DNA of 26,165 nucleotides from Caryophanales bacterium (GTDB taxonomy: Bacteria > Bacillota_I > Bacilli_A > RF39 > UBA660). The DNA lies in contig JAEEZO010000053.1 in assembly GCA_016291895.1 (NCBI GenBank), positions 1 to 26,165 of the forward strand, in the 5' to 3' direction. Below are positions 8,795 through 15,475 of the stretch, one piece after another; the stretch's first letter is position 1, and every line of letters begins with the position of its first letter. The translations under genes were made by a program, and so were the position numbers. Under the pieces are notes generated by a model. It ran no database searches and was not told the origin of the DNA. It saw only the letters and a program-made list of their open reading frames with translations.

Positions 8795-10549
8795 ATGTTT
8801 GATCATATTACATTGATAAGTGATCGGGGGGTAAGTATTAAATTAACACCAGAGGCAAAGGCTAATGGTACTAATTTAATGAATATGCATATAGTGCTAG
8901 TTGATGGAGACAGAGTAGTAATAGGAGAAGTAGAATATATCAAAGATGATATCATCGATGTTCGTTTCTTAGGTGAAATAATTGATGGTAAGTTTCATAG
9001 TGGTGTAATCGCTAAACCAGGTATTAATGCTAAGATGCGTTTACTAAAACCTGAAGAAACAACTTTGATTACAGGTGAAGATGCACCAGGAAATATGACA
9101 ATAGGTGTTAGTCCATTCTATGATAATAGACGTGTCTATATGAGTATCAATGGATTATTTAGTAACCATTTAACAATCTTAGGTAACTCTGGTTGTGGTA
9201 AATCTTTTGGTACTACTAAATTATTACAAAGTGTATTCACTACACCTAACTTTATGCCATATAAAGCAAGTTTTATAATGTTTGATAACAATGGTGAATA
9301 TATTAGTTCATTTAGTAACTTGTCACAAATTAATCCAAATTATAATTTTAAAGTTATTACAACGAATATGCGTTATCCATATGAAAAATTAAATATTCCG
9401 GTATGGTTATTAAGTGTTGATGATTTAGCTCTTCTTCTTAATGCAACAACTTCTAATCAATTAACATTAATTGAAAGAATGATTAAACTATCACATATTT
9501 TCTCTTTATCAGATGATATGAGTAGAAGGTATCAAAATCATATTATGGCTAAAGCTATGATGAGTATTTTATATTCTAATGATTTACCAACTACAAAGAG
9601 AAATAATGTATTTAATATTTTCAATACATGTACAACTAATGAACTTAATATGGAAGCAGTGCTACAAGGCGCTGGTTATACAAGAAAGTTTAGAGATTGT
9701 TTCCACATCGATGCTAATGGTATTTTTACTGAAAGTATCTTAATGAATAACTATTTAGCTAGTTTAATTGATCCAGAACTTGATGATTTTGAAACAAATG
9801 ATTATAACTTGTTTACTTTAAGAGATATGGAAAGAGCTCTTGCTTTTGCTCTTATTTCAGAAAACTGGTTAAATAACCCACAAACATATAGTGATGCTAT
9901 TACAATTAAAGTTAAATTACATTCACTTGCTATTAGTGATGAAGCTCAATTCTTTAATTATCCAACATTCTGTAATATTTCTGAATATTTAGCAGGATTA
10001 CTAATTAATAATGGACATAAGAATCAGATCGTTAATATCAATATTGAAGATGTTGATGATATGATGGCTAAAACAATTGTTAAGATTTTATGCCGTATGT
10101 TCTTTGAATATGCAAAAGCGCTTCCAAATAGAGGTAGTGTTCCATTTAACCTAATTGTAGAAGAAGCGCATAGATATATTAAAACTGGTGAAGATATTCC
10201 TCTTTTAGGATACAATATCTTTGACCGTATCAGTAAAGAAGGTCGTAAATATGGTGTACTTATTACCCTTATTTCTCAAAGACCAGTTGAATTATCTGAA
10301 ACCGTTATGGCACAGTGTGCTAACTTCTTAGTATTTAAAACAACCCATCCACGTGATATTGAATATATTACACGAATGGTTCCATATATTACGGAAGAAA
10401 TTGTTGAAAAACAAAAAGGTTTACAACCAGGTTACTGTTTGGCTTTCGGAACTGCGTTTAAAGTTCCTATAATTATAAAAGTTGATATGCCAAATCCAAC
10501 TCCAAATAGTGATAACGTTGATGTTGTTCATGAATGGAGTGGTAATTAA
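8795..10549 (+). CDS. HerA-like (DUF87-type) P-loop ATPase
   Basis: This is a 584-residue ATPase of the HerA/FtsK superfamily. The N-terminal ~100 residues form a beta-rich segment fitting the HAS-barrel that precedes HerA ATPase domains. Walker A is LGNSGCGKSFGTTK (about 129-142), followed by the family's second acidic strand SFIMFDNNGEY (about 159-169). Walker B is FNLIVEEAHRYI (about 451-462), and LITLISQRPVELSETVMAQC (about 489-508) includes the Gln of the sensor strand. HerA proteins are hexameric DNA-pumping motors, in archaea with NurA nuclease and in some bacteria within defence or conjugation systems. No nuclease partner is visible here. The stop overlaps the start of a surface-protein gene (TAATG). 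Substrate and role are unknown. Confidence 0.88.
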   Translation: MFDHITLISDRGVSIKLTPEAKANGTNLMNMHIVLVDGDRVVIGEVEYIKDDIIDVRFLGEIIDGKFHSGVIAKPGINAKMRLLKPEETTLITGEDAPGNMTIGVSPFYDNRRVYMSINGLFSNHLTILGNSGCGKSFGTTKLLQSVFTTPNFMPYKASFIMFDNNGEYISSFSNLSQINPNYNFKVITTNMRYPYEKLNIPVWLLSVDDLALLLNATTSNQLTLIERMIKLSHIFSLSDDMSRRYQNHIMAKAMMSILYSNDLPTTKRNNVFNIFNTCTTNELNMEAVLQGAGYTRKFRDCFHIDANGIFTESILMNNYLASLIDPELDDFETNDYNLFTLRDMERALAFALISENWLNNPQTYSDAITIKVKLHSLAISDEAQFFNYPTFCNISEYLAGLLINNGHKNQIVNINIEDVDDMMAKTIVKILCRMFFEYAKALPNRGSVPFNLIVEEAHRYIKTGEDIPLLGYNIFDRISKEGRKYGVLITLISQRPVELSETVMAQCANFLVFKTTHPRDIEYITRMVPYITEEIVEKQKGLQPGYCLAFGTAFKVPIIIKVDMPNPTPNSDNVDVVHEWSGN

Positions 10550-12261
10550 TGAAAAAAGTAATACTGTTTATTTCAATATTACTTCTATCGATTAATGTTT
10601 ATGCTCAAGAGTTATCAATTGAGTGTCCAAGCGAAGCTAAAGTTAATGATAAAGTTGATTGTAAAGTTAAACTTTCAGCAATCGAAGATGTTACTGAAGT
10701 ATCATTTAACATAAGTAATACTTTTGAAGTTAATGTTATACCTCTATGGTCACATGTTGAAAGTGGAGGTGTTCATACTTTTACTAAAGAAGGTAGTGAA
10801 TCAACAACTTTAGCAACGCTTTCTTTCACACCGAAAGAAGCTGGTGATTTTAAATTAGTTTTATCTAATATTACTGGAGCAGAACCACCAAGCGTTACAA
10901 AGGCTATTAAGGTTAGTGATGTTAAGTCTGATAATGCCTATCTTTCAAGTATATCCATTAATGGAAAAAAGATAGATGATTTTAATAAAGATAAAAAAGA
11001 ATATAAAGTTACAGTTAATACCAATAAAGTAAATATTGAAGCTAAGGCTGAAGATGAAAAGGCTCAAGTAAATGTTCCAGGTGAGAAAAATCTTACGGTT
11101 GGGGAACAAACTTTTACAATTTCTGTAACAAGTGAAAGTGGTAATGAAAATAATTATCGTTTAACAATTAAATATGAACTTCCTAAAAATACGGATAATA
11201 GTTTAAAAACATTAGAATTATATAATGGTTCAACGAAAATAAAAGAATTAGAATATAAAAATGGTGTTTTAACATATGAAGGTATTAAAGTTAAAGCTGA
11301 TGTTAAAGTATTAAAAGTTCAAGCTACAACGAATGATGCGAAAGCAACATTTGTAGAGAATTATGGACCAAGGGAAGTAGAACTAGATTATGGTGAAAAT
11401 ATTATCATCGTTCGTGTTCAAGCTGAGAGTGGCGATACTGTTGATTATACGATTAAAGTAACTCGAGAAGATAATCGTAGTAATGATGCAACATTATCTA
11501 AATTAGTTGTAAATGGAGTTCCTGTTGAACTAAAAGCTAATGTATATGAGTATGAAGTAAAAGTTCGTTATAATGAAACGAAGAGTCATATTGAAACAAT
11601 CGCTACTAATAATGCATCTAAAGTTGAATATGAAGATATTGATTTAGTTAGTGGTCAAAATGAACCTGTTATTATAACGGTAACAAGTGAAAATAATACT
11701 AAACAAGATTATACTATTCGTATTTTTCGTTTATCTGAAGAAGAAAGTAAAATTGTTTTAGAAAAGATTGAAGTTGTTAATTATCAAATTGATTTTGCTA
11801 AAGATAAAATGGAATATGATATTCATCTTCGTGATGAAGATACAAAATTAGAATTTGTTGTTTTCCCTACAGATGGAATCAAAGTTCAAGAATTAAATAA
11901 TAGTAATTTGGATGATGGAAGTACCGTTATTTTACGTGTTACTGATGATGATGGTACAAAGTCATATACATTTAATATTATTAAACCAAAAGAAGGTGTT
12001 AACCCTTTAATTTGTTATATTATTTTCTTTTCAGGTCTATTAATATTAACTATTGTTATCATAATAATTCTTAATAAAAAGAAGAAAAAGAAACAAGCTA
12101 AATTAGAAAAGACGGAAGTTATTGATGATGTACCTGTTACTAATGAGCCAGCTGCTCCTATAGAACAAGTACAAGTAGAGCAAGTACAAGAACCTGTAAA
12201 AGAAGATACAATTATTGGTGTTGAACCAGTTGTTTCAAATGAAAATGAAGAAGTAAAATAA
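10549..12261 (+). CDS. Secreted membrane-anchored protein with cohesin-like and cadherin-like beta-sandwich domains
   Basis: The 570-residue protein begins with a cleavable signal peptide (MKKVILFISILLLSINVYAQ, cleavage near residue 20). A cohesin/Ig-like domain (about 21-122) follows, then four repeats of the 'cadherin-like beta sandwich' type (about 128-208, 216-306, 310-394, 404-479). Each repeat opens with a pattern like LSSISING or LSKLVVNG and closes with a Y.(I/L)T(I/V) strand. A single membrane segment lies at about 486-508, then a Lys-rich stop-transfer and an acidic tail of about 55 residues with EQVQVEQVQ. So it stays anchored with its domains outside and a flexible tail inside. 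It overlaps the HerA-like ATPase gene by one base and ends in a terminator. The ligand is unknown; adhesion or wall contact is inference. Confidence 0.9.
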   Translation: MKKVILFISILLLSINVYAQELSIECPSEAKVNDKVDCKVKLSAIEDVTEVSFNISNTFEVNVIPLWSHVESGGVHTFTKEGSESTTLATLSFTPKEAGDFKLVLSNITGAEPPSVTKAIKVSDVKSDNAYLSSISINGKKIDDFNKDKKEYKVTVNTNKVNIEAKAEDEKAQVNVPGEKNLTVGEQTFTISVTSESGNENNYRLTIKYELPKNTDNSLKTLELYNGSTKIKELEYKNGVLTYEGIKVKADVKVLKVQATTNDAKATFVENYGPREVELDYGENIIIVRVQAESGDTVDYTIKVTREDNRSNDATLSKLVVNGVPVELKANVYEYEVKVRYNETKSHIETIATNNASKVEYEDIDLVSGQNEPVIITVTSENNTKQDYTIRIFRLSEEESKIVLEKIEVVNYQIDFAKDKMEYDIHLRDEDTKLEFVVFPTDGIKVQELNNSNLDDGSTVILRVTDDDGTKSYTFNIIKPKEGVNPLICYIIFFSGLLILTIVIIIILNKKKKKKQAKLEKTEVIDDVPVTNEPAAPIEQVQVEQVQEPVKEDTIIGVEPVVSNENEEVK

Positions 12262-12276
12262 TTTACTTCTTTTTTC
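12248..12276 (+). terminator. Terminator of the ftsY operon
   Basis: GAAGTAAA (12250-12257) pairs with TTTACTTC (12262-12269), extendable by two A-T pairs, with a T-run after it. The TAA stop at 12259-12261 forms the loop. Confidence 0.87.
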
Positions 12277-12289
12277 TTTATGTTATAAT
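12262..12289 (+). promoter_or_regulatory. Extended -10 promoter of ffh
   Basis: TGTTATAAT (12281-12289) is a perfect extended -10. A partial -35, TTTACT (12262-12267, spacer 16), lies inside the upstream terminator stem. The -10 ends 16 nt before the ffh ATG. Confidence 0.8.
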
Positions 12290-12305
12290 AGTAGTTGGAG
12301 GCAAT

Positions 12306-13613
12306 ATGTTTGAAGGTTTACAAGATAGATTAGATGGAATATTACATAAAATAAAAGGATATGGTAAAATCACTGAAGACAATATTAGTGAAATGGTAAG
12401 AGAAGTAAGACTTGCCTTACTAGAAGCCGATGTTAACTATAAAGTTGTTAAAGAGTTTACCAATAATGTTAAAGAAAAAGCTTTAGGTGAAGAGGTAGCT
12501 AAAAGCCTTAAACCTGGAGAAGTATTTGTTAAGATTGTTAATGATGAATTAGTTGAATTATTAGGTGGAGAAGCTAGTTATATTAATTTATCAGGTCATC
12601 CAGCAATTATGATGATGGTTGGTCTTCAAGGTAGTGGTAAAACGACAACATGTGGAAAGCTAGCTAACTTCTTAAGAAAGAAACATGCTAAAAAACCACT
12701 TTTAGTTGCGTGTGATATTTATAGACCAGCTGCAATTGATCAATTAATAACCATTGGTAAAGAGTTAAATATACCAGTGTATGAAGAAGGTAAAAAAGAT
12801 CCCGTTCTTATTGCAACAAATGCCATTAGTTACGCTAAAGAAAATAATTATGACTATGTTTTAATTGATACAGCAGGACGACTTCATATTGATGAAACCT
12901 TGATGGATGAATTAAATAATATAAAAAATAAAGTTAATCCACAAGAAATATTATTAGTTATTGACTCTATGATGGGACAAGATGCTATTAATGTTATTAC
13001 AGGTTTCAATGATAAATTAGATTTAACAGGTGTTATCCTTACAAAACTTGATGGTGATACTCGTGGTGGTGTAGCTTTATCTGTAAGACATTTAACCAAT
13101 GTCCCTATTAAATTCATTGGTGTATCAGAAAAGATGGATGGACTTGATTCCTTTGATCCTCATCGTATGGCTGATCGTATCTTAGGAATGGGTGATATTG
13201 TATCACTTGTAGAAAAGACAAATGAAATTATTTCTGAAGAAGAAGCTAAAGATACAATTAAGAAAATGCAAAAAGGTAATTATGATTTAGATGACTTCCT
13301 AAAACAAATGAAACAAATTAAAAAATTAGGACCACTTGAGAACTTAATCAAATTAATCCCTGGAGCTAAGAAGATGGGATTATCTAATGTACAAATAGAT
13401 CAAAAAGATATCAATCATATAGAAGCAATAGTTTTATCAATGACAACCAAGGAAAGACGAAACCCTGATATTATAAAAGCATCTAGAAAACAACGTATTG
13501 CAAAAGGATCAGGTCGTAGTGTTCAAGAAGTAAATAAGTTATTAGAACAATTTGGTGAATACAAAAAAATGATGAAAGGATTTGCAAATGGTAATATGAA
13601 TTTACCATTTTAG
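12306..13613 (+). CDS. ffh: Signal recognition particle protein Ffh (SRP54)
   Basis: Ffh is the GTPase of the signal recognition particle; with the small SRP RNA it binds signal sequences on the ribosome and hands them to FtsY. The protein is 435 residues. N domain: about 1-90 (ISEMVREVRLALLEADVNY). G domain: G1 GLQGSGKTTT (about 106-115), DIYRPAAIDQL (137-147), DTAGRLHID (188-196), TKLDGDTRGG (246-255). M domain: about 300-435, with the RNA-binding helix-turn-helix MTTKERRNPDIIKASRKQRI (about 379-398) and GSGRSVQEVNKLL. The Met-rich finger loop is shortened but present. ATG 12306 follows GGAGG. Its TAG stop forms the ribosome site of the next gene. It has its own promoter, separate from ftsY-ylxM. 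Confidence 0.97.
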   Translation: MFEGLQDRLDGILHKIKGYGKITEDNISEMVREVRLALLEADVNYKVVKEFTNNVKEKALGEEVAKSLKPGEVFVKIVNDELVELLGGEASYINLSGHPAIMMMVGLQGSGKTTTCGKLANFLRKKHAKKPLLVACDIYRPAAIDQLITIGKELNIPVYEEGKKDPVLIATNAISYAKENNYDYVLIDTAGRLHIDETLMDELNNIKNKVNPQEILLVIDSMMGQDAINVITGFNDKLDLTGVILTKLDGDTRGGVALSVRHLTNVPIKFIGVSEKMDGLDSFDPHRMADRILGMGDIVSLVEKTNEIISEEEAKDTIKKMQKGNYDLDDFLKQMKQIKKLGPLENLIKLIPGAKKMGLSNVQIDQKDINHIEAIVLSMTTKERRNPDIIKASRKQRIAKGSGRSVQEVNKLLEQFGEYKKMMKGFANGNMNLPF

Positions 13614-13621
13614 GTGTTATT

Positions 13622-13978
13622 ATGAAAGAAGAGAATAAAAGGAAGATTAATCATCTAGTTGATTTGTGTTTAAAACAATATGATTTACCATTTACGTATT
13701 CAAATGTTACAGTAGAAAGATGTGCCTATTATGGAGAGAATGATTATGATATCGAATTATTATTCCATGGATTTAATGGTGGAAGATATCCTCATCGAAA
13801 TCGTATCTTTTGTATGCATGGTAACTGTGATCAAACAATGTATCTAGATATGGGATTTCCAAGTGCGGCTTTATGTTTTGATAGAGTAAGAATTCCTCAT
13901 GAAGCTGTTAAGCTACTTGCTAAAGCAGCATATTATGATACTAAATTAAATGAATTATCAAAAGGAAGTACAAAATAG
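13622..13978 (+). CDS. Hypothetical protein (118 aa) co-transcribed with ffh
   Basis: I do not recognise this protein. It is 118 residues with no signal peptide or membrane segment. It starts with a charged helix (MKEENKRKINHLVDLCLKQY), then an alternating region with Cys and His residues (VERCAYYGENDYD, and RIFCMHGNCDQTMYL at about 61-75). The spacing C-x2-G-x-C with a nearby His could allow metal binding, but a complete site is not evident. It ends in a second helix (HEAVKLLAKAAYYD). It follows the ffh TAG stop by 8 nt with a TAGGTG ribosome site, so it is probably co-expressed with SRP protein. A terminator hairpin covers its last codons. Some relationship to translation or secretion is only guilt by association. 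Confidence 0.82.
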   Translation: MKEENKRKINHLVDLCLKQYDLPFTYSNVTVERCAYYGENDYDIELLFHGFNGGRYPHRNRIFCMHGNCDQTMYLDMGFPSAALCFDRVRIPHEAVKLLAKAAYYDTKLNELSKGSTK

Positions 13979-13992
13979 TACTTCTTTTTTTG
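13963..13992 (+). terminator. Terminator of the ffh operon
   Basis: GAAGTAC (13965-13971) / GTACTTC (13978-13984), 6-nt loop containing the TAG stop, then seven T. Confidence 0.9.
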
Positions 13993-14085
13993 TGTGTAAA
14001 GTATACAACTTGATTAACACAAATATTTACAAAATATAGACTGTCAAGAAGTGGTAATTTAAAATTAAGATAGAGAGAGGTCTAT

Positions 14086-14198
14086 ATGAAGAAGATACAA
14101 TTAATAGAACATTTATTGTTTTACTAATAAGTATAATTGTTACTGTTGGATGTGGATATATCTTAGTAAAAAACAATAAGAAAAAGTCATTTAACTAA
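14086..14198 (+). pseudogene. Small single-pass membrane peptide gene with an apparent -1 frameshift
   Basis: A good ribosome site (AGAGAGAGG, 14072-14080) stands 5 nt before ATG 14086, but that frame stops after 13 codons (MKKIQLIEHLLFY). In the next frame, 14100-14198 encodes INRTFIVLLISIIVTVGC then a Lys/Asn-rich tail, a textbook single membrane helix, ending at TAA 14196-14198 inside the loop of a strong terminator. Joining the two frames at codon 5 by a one-base backward shift gives a 37-residue peptide (MKKIQ-INRTF...NKKKSFN) with a signal-anchor look. So either the gene has lost or gained a base, the assembly has an indel, or a recoding event is used. No classic slippery heptamer is seen. 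Weak -10 candidates upstream are TATAGA (14035-14040) and TAAGAT (14066-14071). Confidence 0.55.
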
Positions 14199-14209
14199 TG
14201 ACTTTTTTT
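14181..14209 (+). terminator. Strong terminator after the small membrane ORF
   Basis: AAAAAGTCAT (14181-14190) / ATGACTTTTT (14198-14207), 7-nt loop, T7. The A-tract on the left makes it potentially bidirectional, as a back-up for rnhC on the other strand. Confidence 0.92.
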
Positions 14210-14214
14210 ATTAT

Positions 14215-14248
14215 AAAAAAAACGAACTTTTAAAAGATGTTCGTTTTT
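14215..14248 (-). terminator. Terminator of rnhC
   Basis: On the - strand AAAAACGAAC and GTTCGTTTTT form the stem (+ coordinates 14239-14248 and 14218-14227), with an 11-nt loop holding the rnhC stop and a following T-run of eight. Confidence 0.88.
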
Positions 14249-15183
14249 AATATTCTACTTGTATTTAAGAAGTTAAGTTTAGCAACTTCTTCTAATTTTT
14301 CTTTACCATATTTTTCAACTATTTCTTGTCCAATTTTATCTACTTCAGATCCTGCTCCTTTAGGAAGAGGAATATGTAAACTATCAGATAATTTATCAAA
14401 CTCTTTTAAGAATAAATAGCGGCTAATTATACTTGCACAAGCAACAGATAAGCATTTGTCTTCAGCTTTTGTCATAAAAGTTATTCCTTTTTGAATATTA
14501 GTTGATTCTTTAATATATTCATAGTACTTTTGTTCTCTTGCAAACTCATCAACAATAATATAATCATATTTAGGATGTTCTTCATTAACCATTTGATATA
14601 ATACTTTATTATGAAGAATAGCTTTTATTTTATTCATATTATATTCTTTACTATGGTTACTATTATATTCTTTATTAGAAAGAATAATACTTTTATATTT
14701 AACTCTTTTAGCGATTTCCGGTGCGATTTTTAAAATCTTTTCATCAGATATTTTTTTACTGTCCATTACTCCTAGTGAATCAAGAAATGCTACATCATCT
14801 TTTGTAACATAAGTTGCAGTAACAACAATTGGTCCAAAATAATCTCCTGTTCCAACTTCATCACTACCAACACTATTAACATTATGGAATGTTCCTTTAT
14901 TTTCTTTCTTTTCACTAGTTAATGTTTTCTTTGATTTATCATCACTATTAGTAACAATGGCTTTACCAGAATTAATCTTTTCGGTTTCTATCCAGTAGTC
15001 ACTTGCAAGATCCGCATCTTTACCTTGGAAGACTGCTTTACCACTTTCATATAATGTTACAACAGTTTCACCATCATCTGCTTGAAAGATAGCGTATTGT
15101 GGAGTTTTCATTCTTTTCATATCTTCATAAAACTCAACCATCATATTTTTTGTTTTTTCACATGTTTTTAATGTTATAACCAT
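14230..15183 (-). CDS. rnhC: Ribonuclease HIII
   Basis: RNase HIII cuts RNA in RNA/DNA hybrids and so helps clear R-loops and primers. The 317-residue protein has the HIII-specific N-terminal TBP-like substrate-binding domain (about 1-70, including SGKAVFQGKDA), a Lys/Ser linker (about 75-100) and the catalytic domain. SVGSDEVGTGDYFGPIVV (about 104-121) supplies the first two acidic residues (D108, E109), YDYIIVDEFA (about 206-215) the third (D212), and KAEDKCLSVACASIISR (about 239-255) the fourth. ATG 15183 is preceded on the - strand by GGTGA and a TATAAT box. It is the only - strand gene and diverges from aspS. Confidence 0.95.
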   Translation of the reverse strand: MVITLKTCEKTKNMMVEFYEDMKRMKTPQYAIFQADDGETVVTLYESGKAVFQGKDADLASDYWIETEKINSGKAIVTNSDDKSKKTLTSEKKENKGTFHNVNSVGSDEVGTGDYFGPIVVTATYVTKDDVAFLDSLGVMDSKKISDEKILKIAPEIAKRVKYKSIILSNKEYNSNHSKEYNMNKIKAILHNKVLYQMVNEEHPKYDYIIVDEFAREQKYYEYIKESTNIQKGITFMTKAEDKCLSVACASIISRYLFLKEFDKLSDSLHIPLPKGAGSEVDKIGQEIVEKYGKEKLEEVAKLNFLNTSRILKTNIF

Positions 15184-15200
15184 AATAAATCACCAAAGTA

Positions 15201-15206
15201 ATTATA
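15201..15206 (-). promoter_or_regulatory. -10 box of rnhC
   Basis: On the - strand TATAAT lies 17 nt before the rnhC ATG, with GGTGA in between. A poor -35 (TTTATT, + coordinates 15224-15229) sits 17 nt upstream. Confidence 0.6.
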
Positions 15207-15236
15207 CTATTAAATATAATTAAAATAAAGAAATAC

Positions 15237-15265
15237 TTGAACTTTTTAATAGTTTGTGCTAAATT
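15237..15265 (+). promoter_or_regulatory. Promoter of the T-box/aspS transcript
   Basis: TTGAAC (15237-15242), a 17-nt spacer, TAAATT (15260-15265), with TGC just before it forming an extended -10. Predicted +1 near 15272. Confidence 0.78.
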
Positions 15266-15271
15266 ACAAGT

Positions 15272-15463
15272 ATATTGTTGATTGAAAGAGTAAGTAGGTA
15301 ATTATATAGAGAGATAGTGGTTGGTGAAAACTATTTAAGTAAACTATTGAAGACATCAATTGTAAGACAATCGTGTTATTACGTTATAAATAAGAGTGCA
15401 TGAGTTCATGAACTAAGGTGGTACCGCGTATATTCGTCCTTAGATTATGGACTTTTTATTTTT
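15272..15463 (+). promoter_or_regulatory. T-box riboswitch (tRNA-Asp sensing) controlling aspS
   Basis: The conserved 14-nt T-box AAGGTGGTACCGCG is at 15415-15428. CTAAGG (15413-15418) and CCTTAG (15438-15443) can pair to form the antiterminator. Alternatively GTCC (15436-15439) pairs with GGAC (15449-15452), ahead of TTTTTATTTTT (15453-15463), forming the competing terminator. Upstream is a long Stem I region (about 15280-15360) with TGAA-GAC-A at 15348-15355; GAC at 15352-15354 is the likely specifier codon and matches aspartate. Uncharged tRNA-Asp is expected to pair with GAC and the T-box bulge and allow read-through into aspS. The terminator stem is short, so its strength is uncertain. 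Confidence 0.93.
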
Positions 15464-15475
15464 ATGGAGGAATGT

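Noticed and set aside
8795..10549. HerA-like ATPase as part of a known antiphage system
   Set aside because: The neighbours are SRP genes and a surface protein; no SIR2, nuclease, methylase or other defence partner is present, so a defence label is unsupported.
14237..14419. 60-codon open frame on + opposite rnhC
   Set aside because: It is antisense to a well-supported RNase HIII gene, with no ribosome site or recognisable protein.
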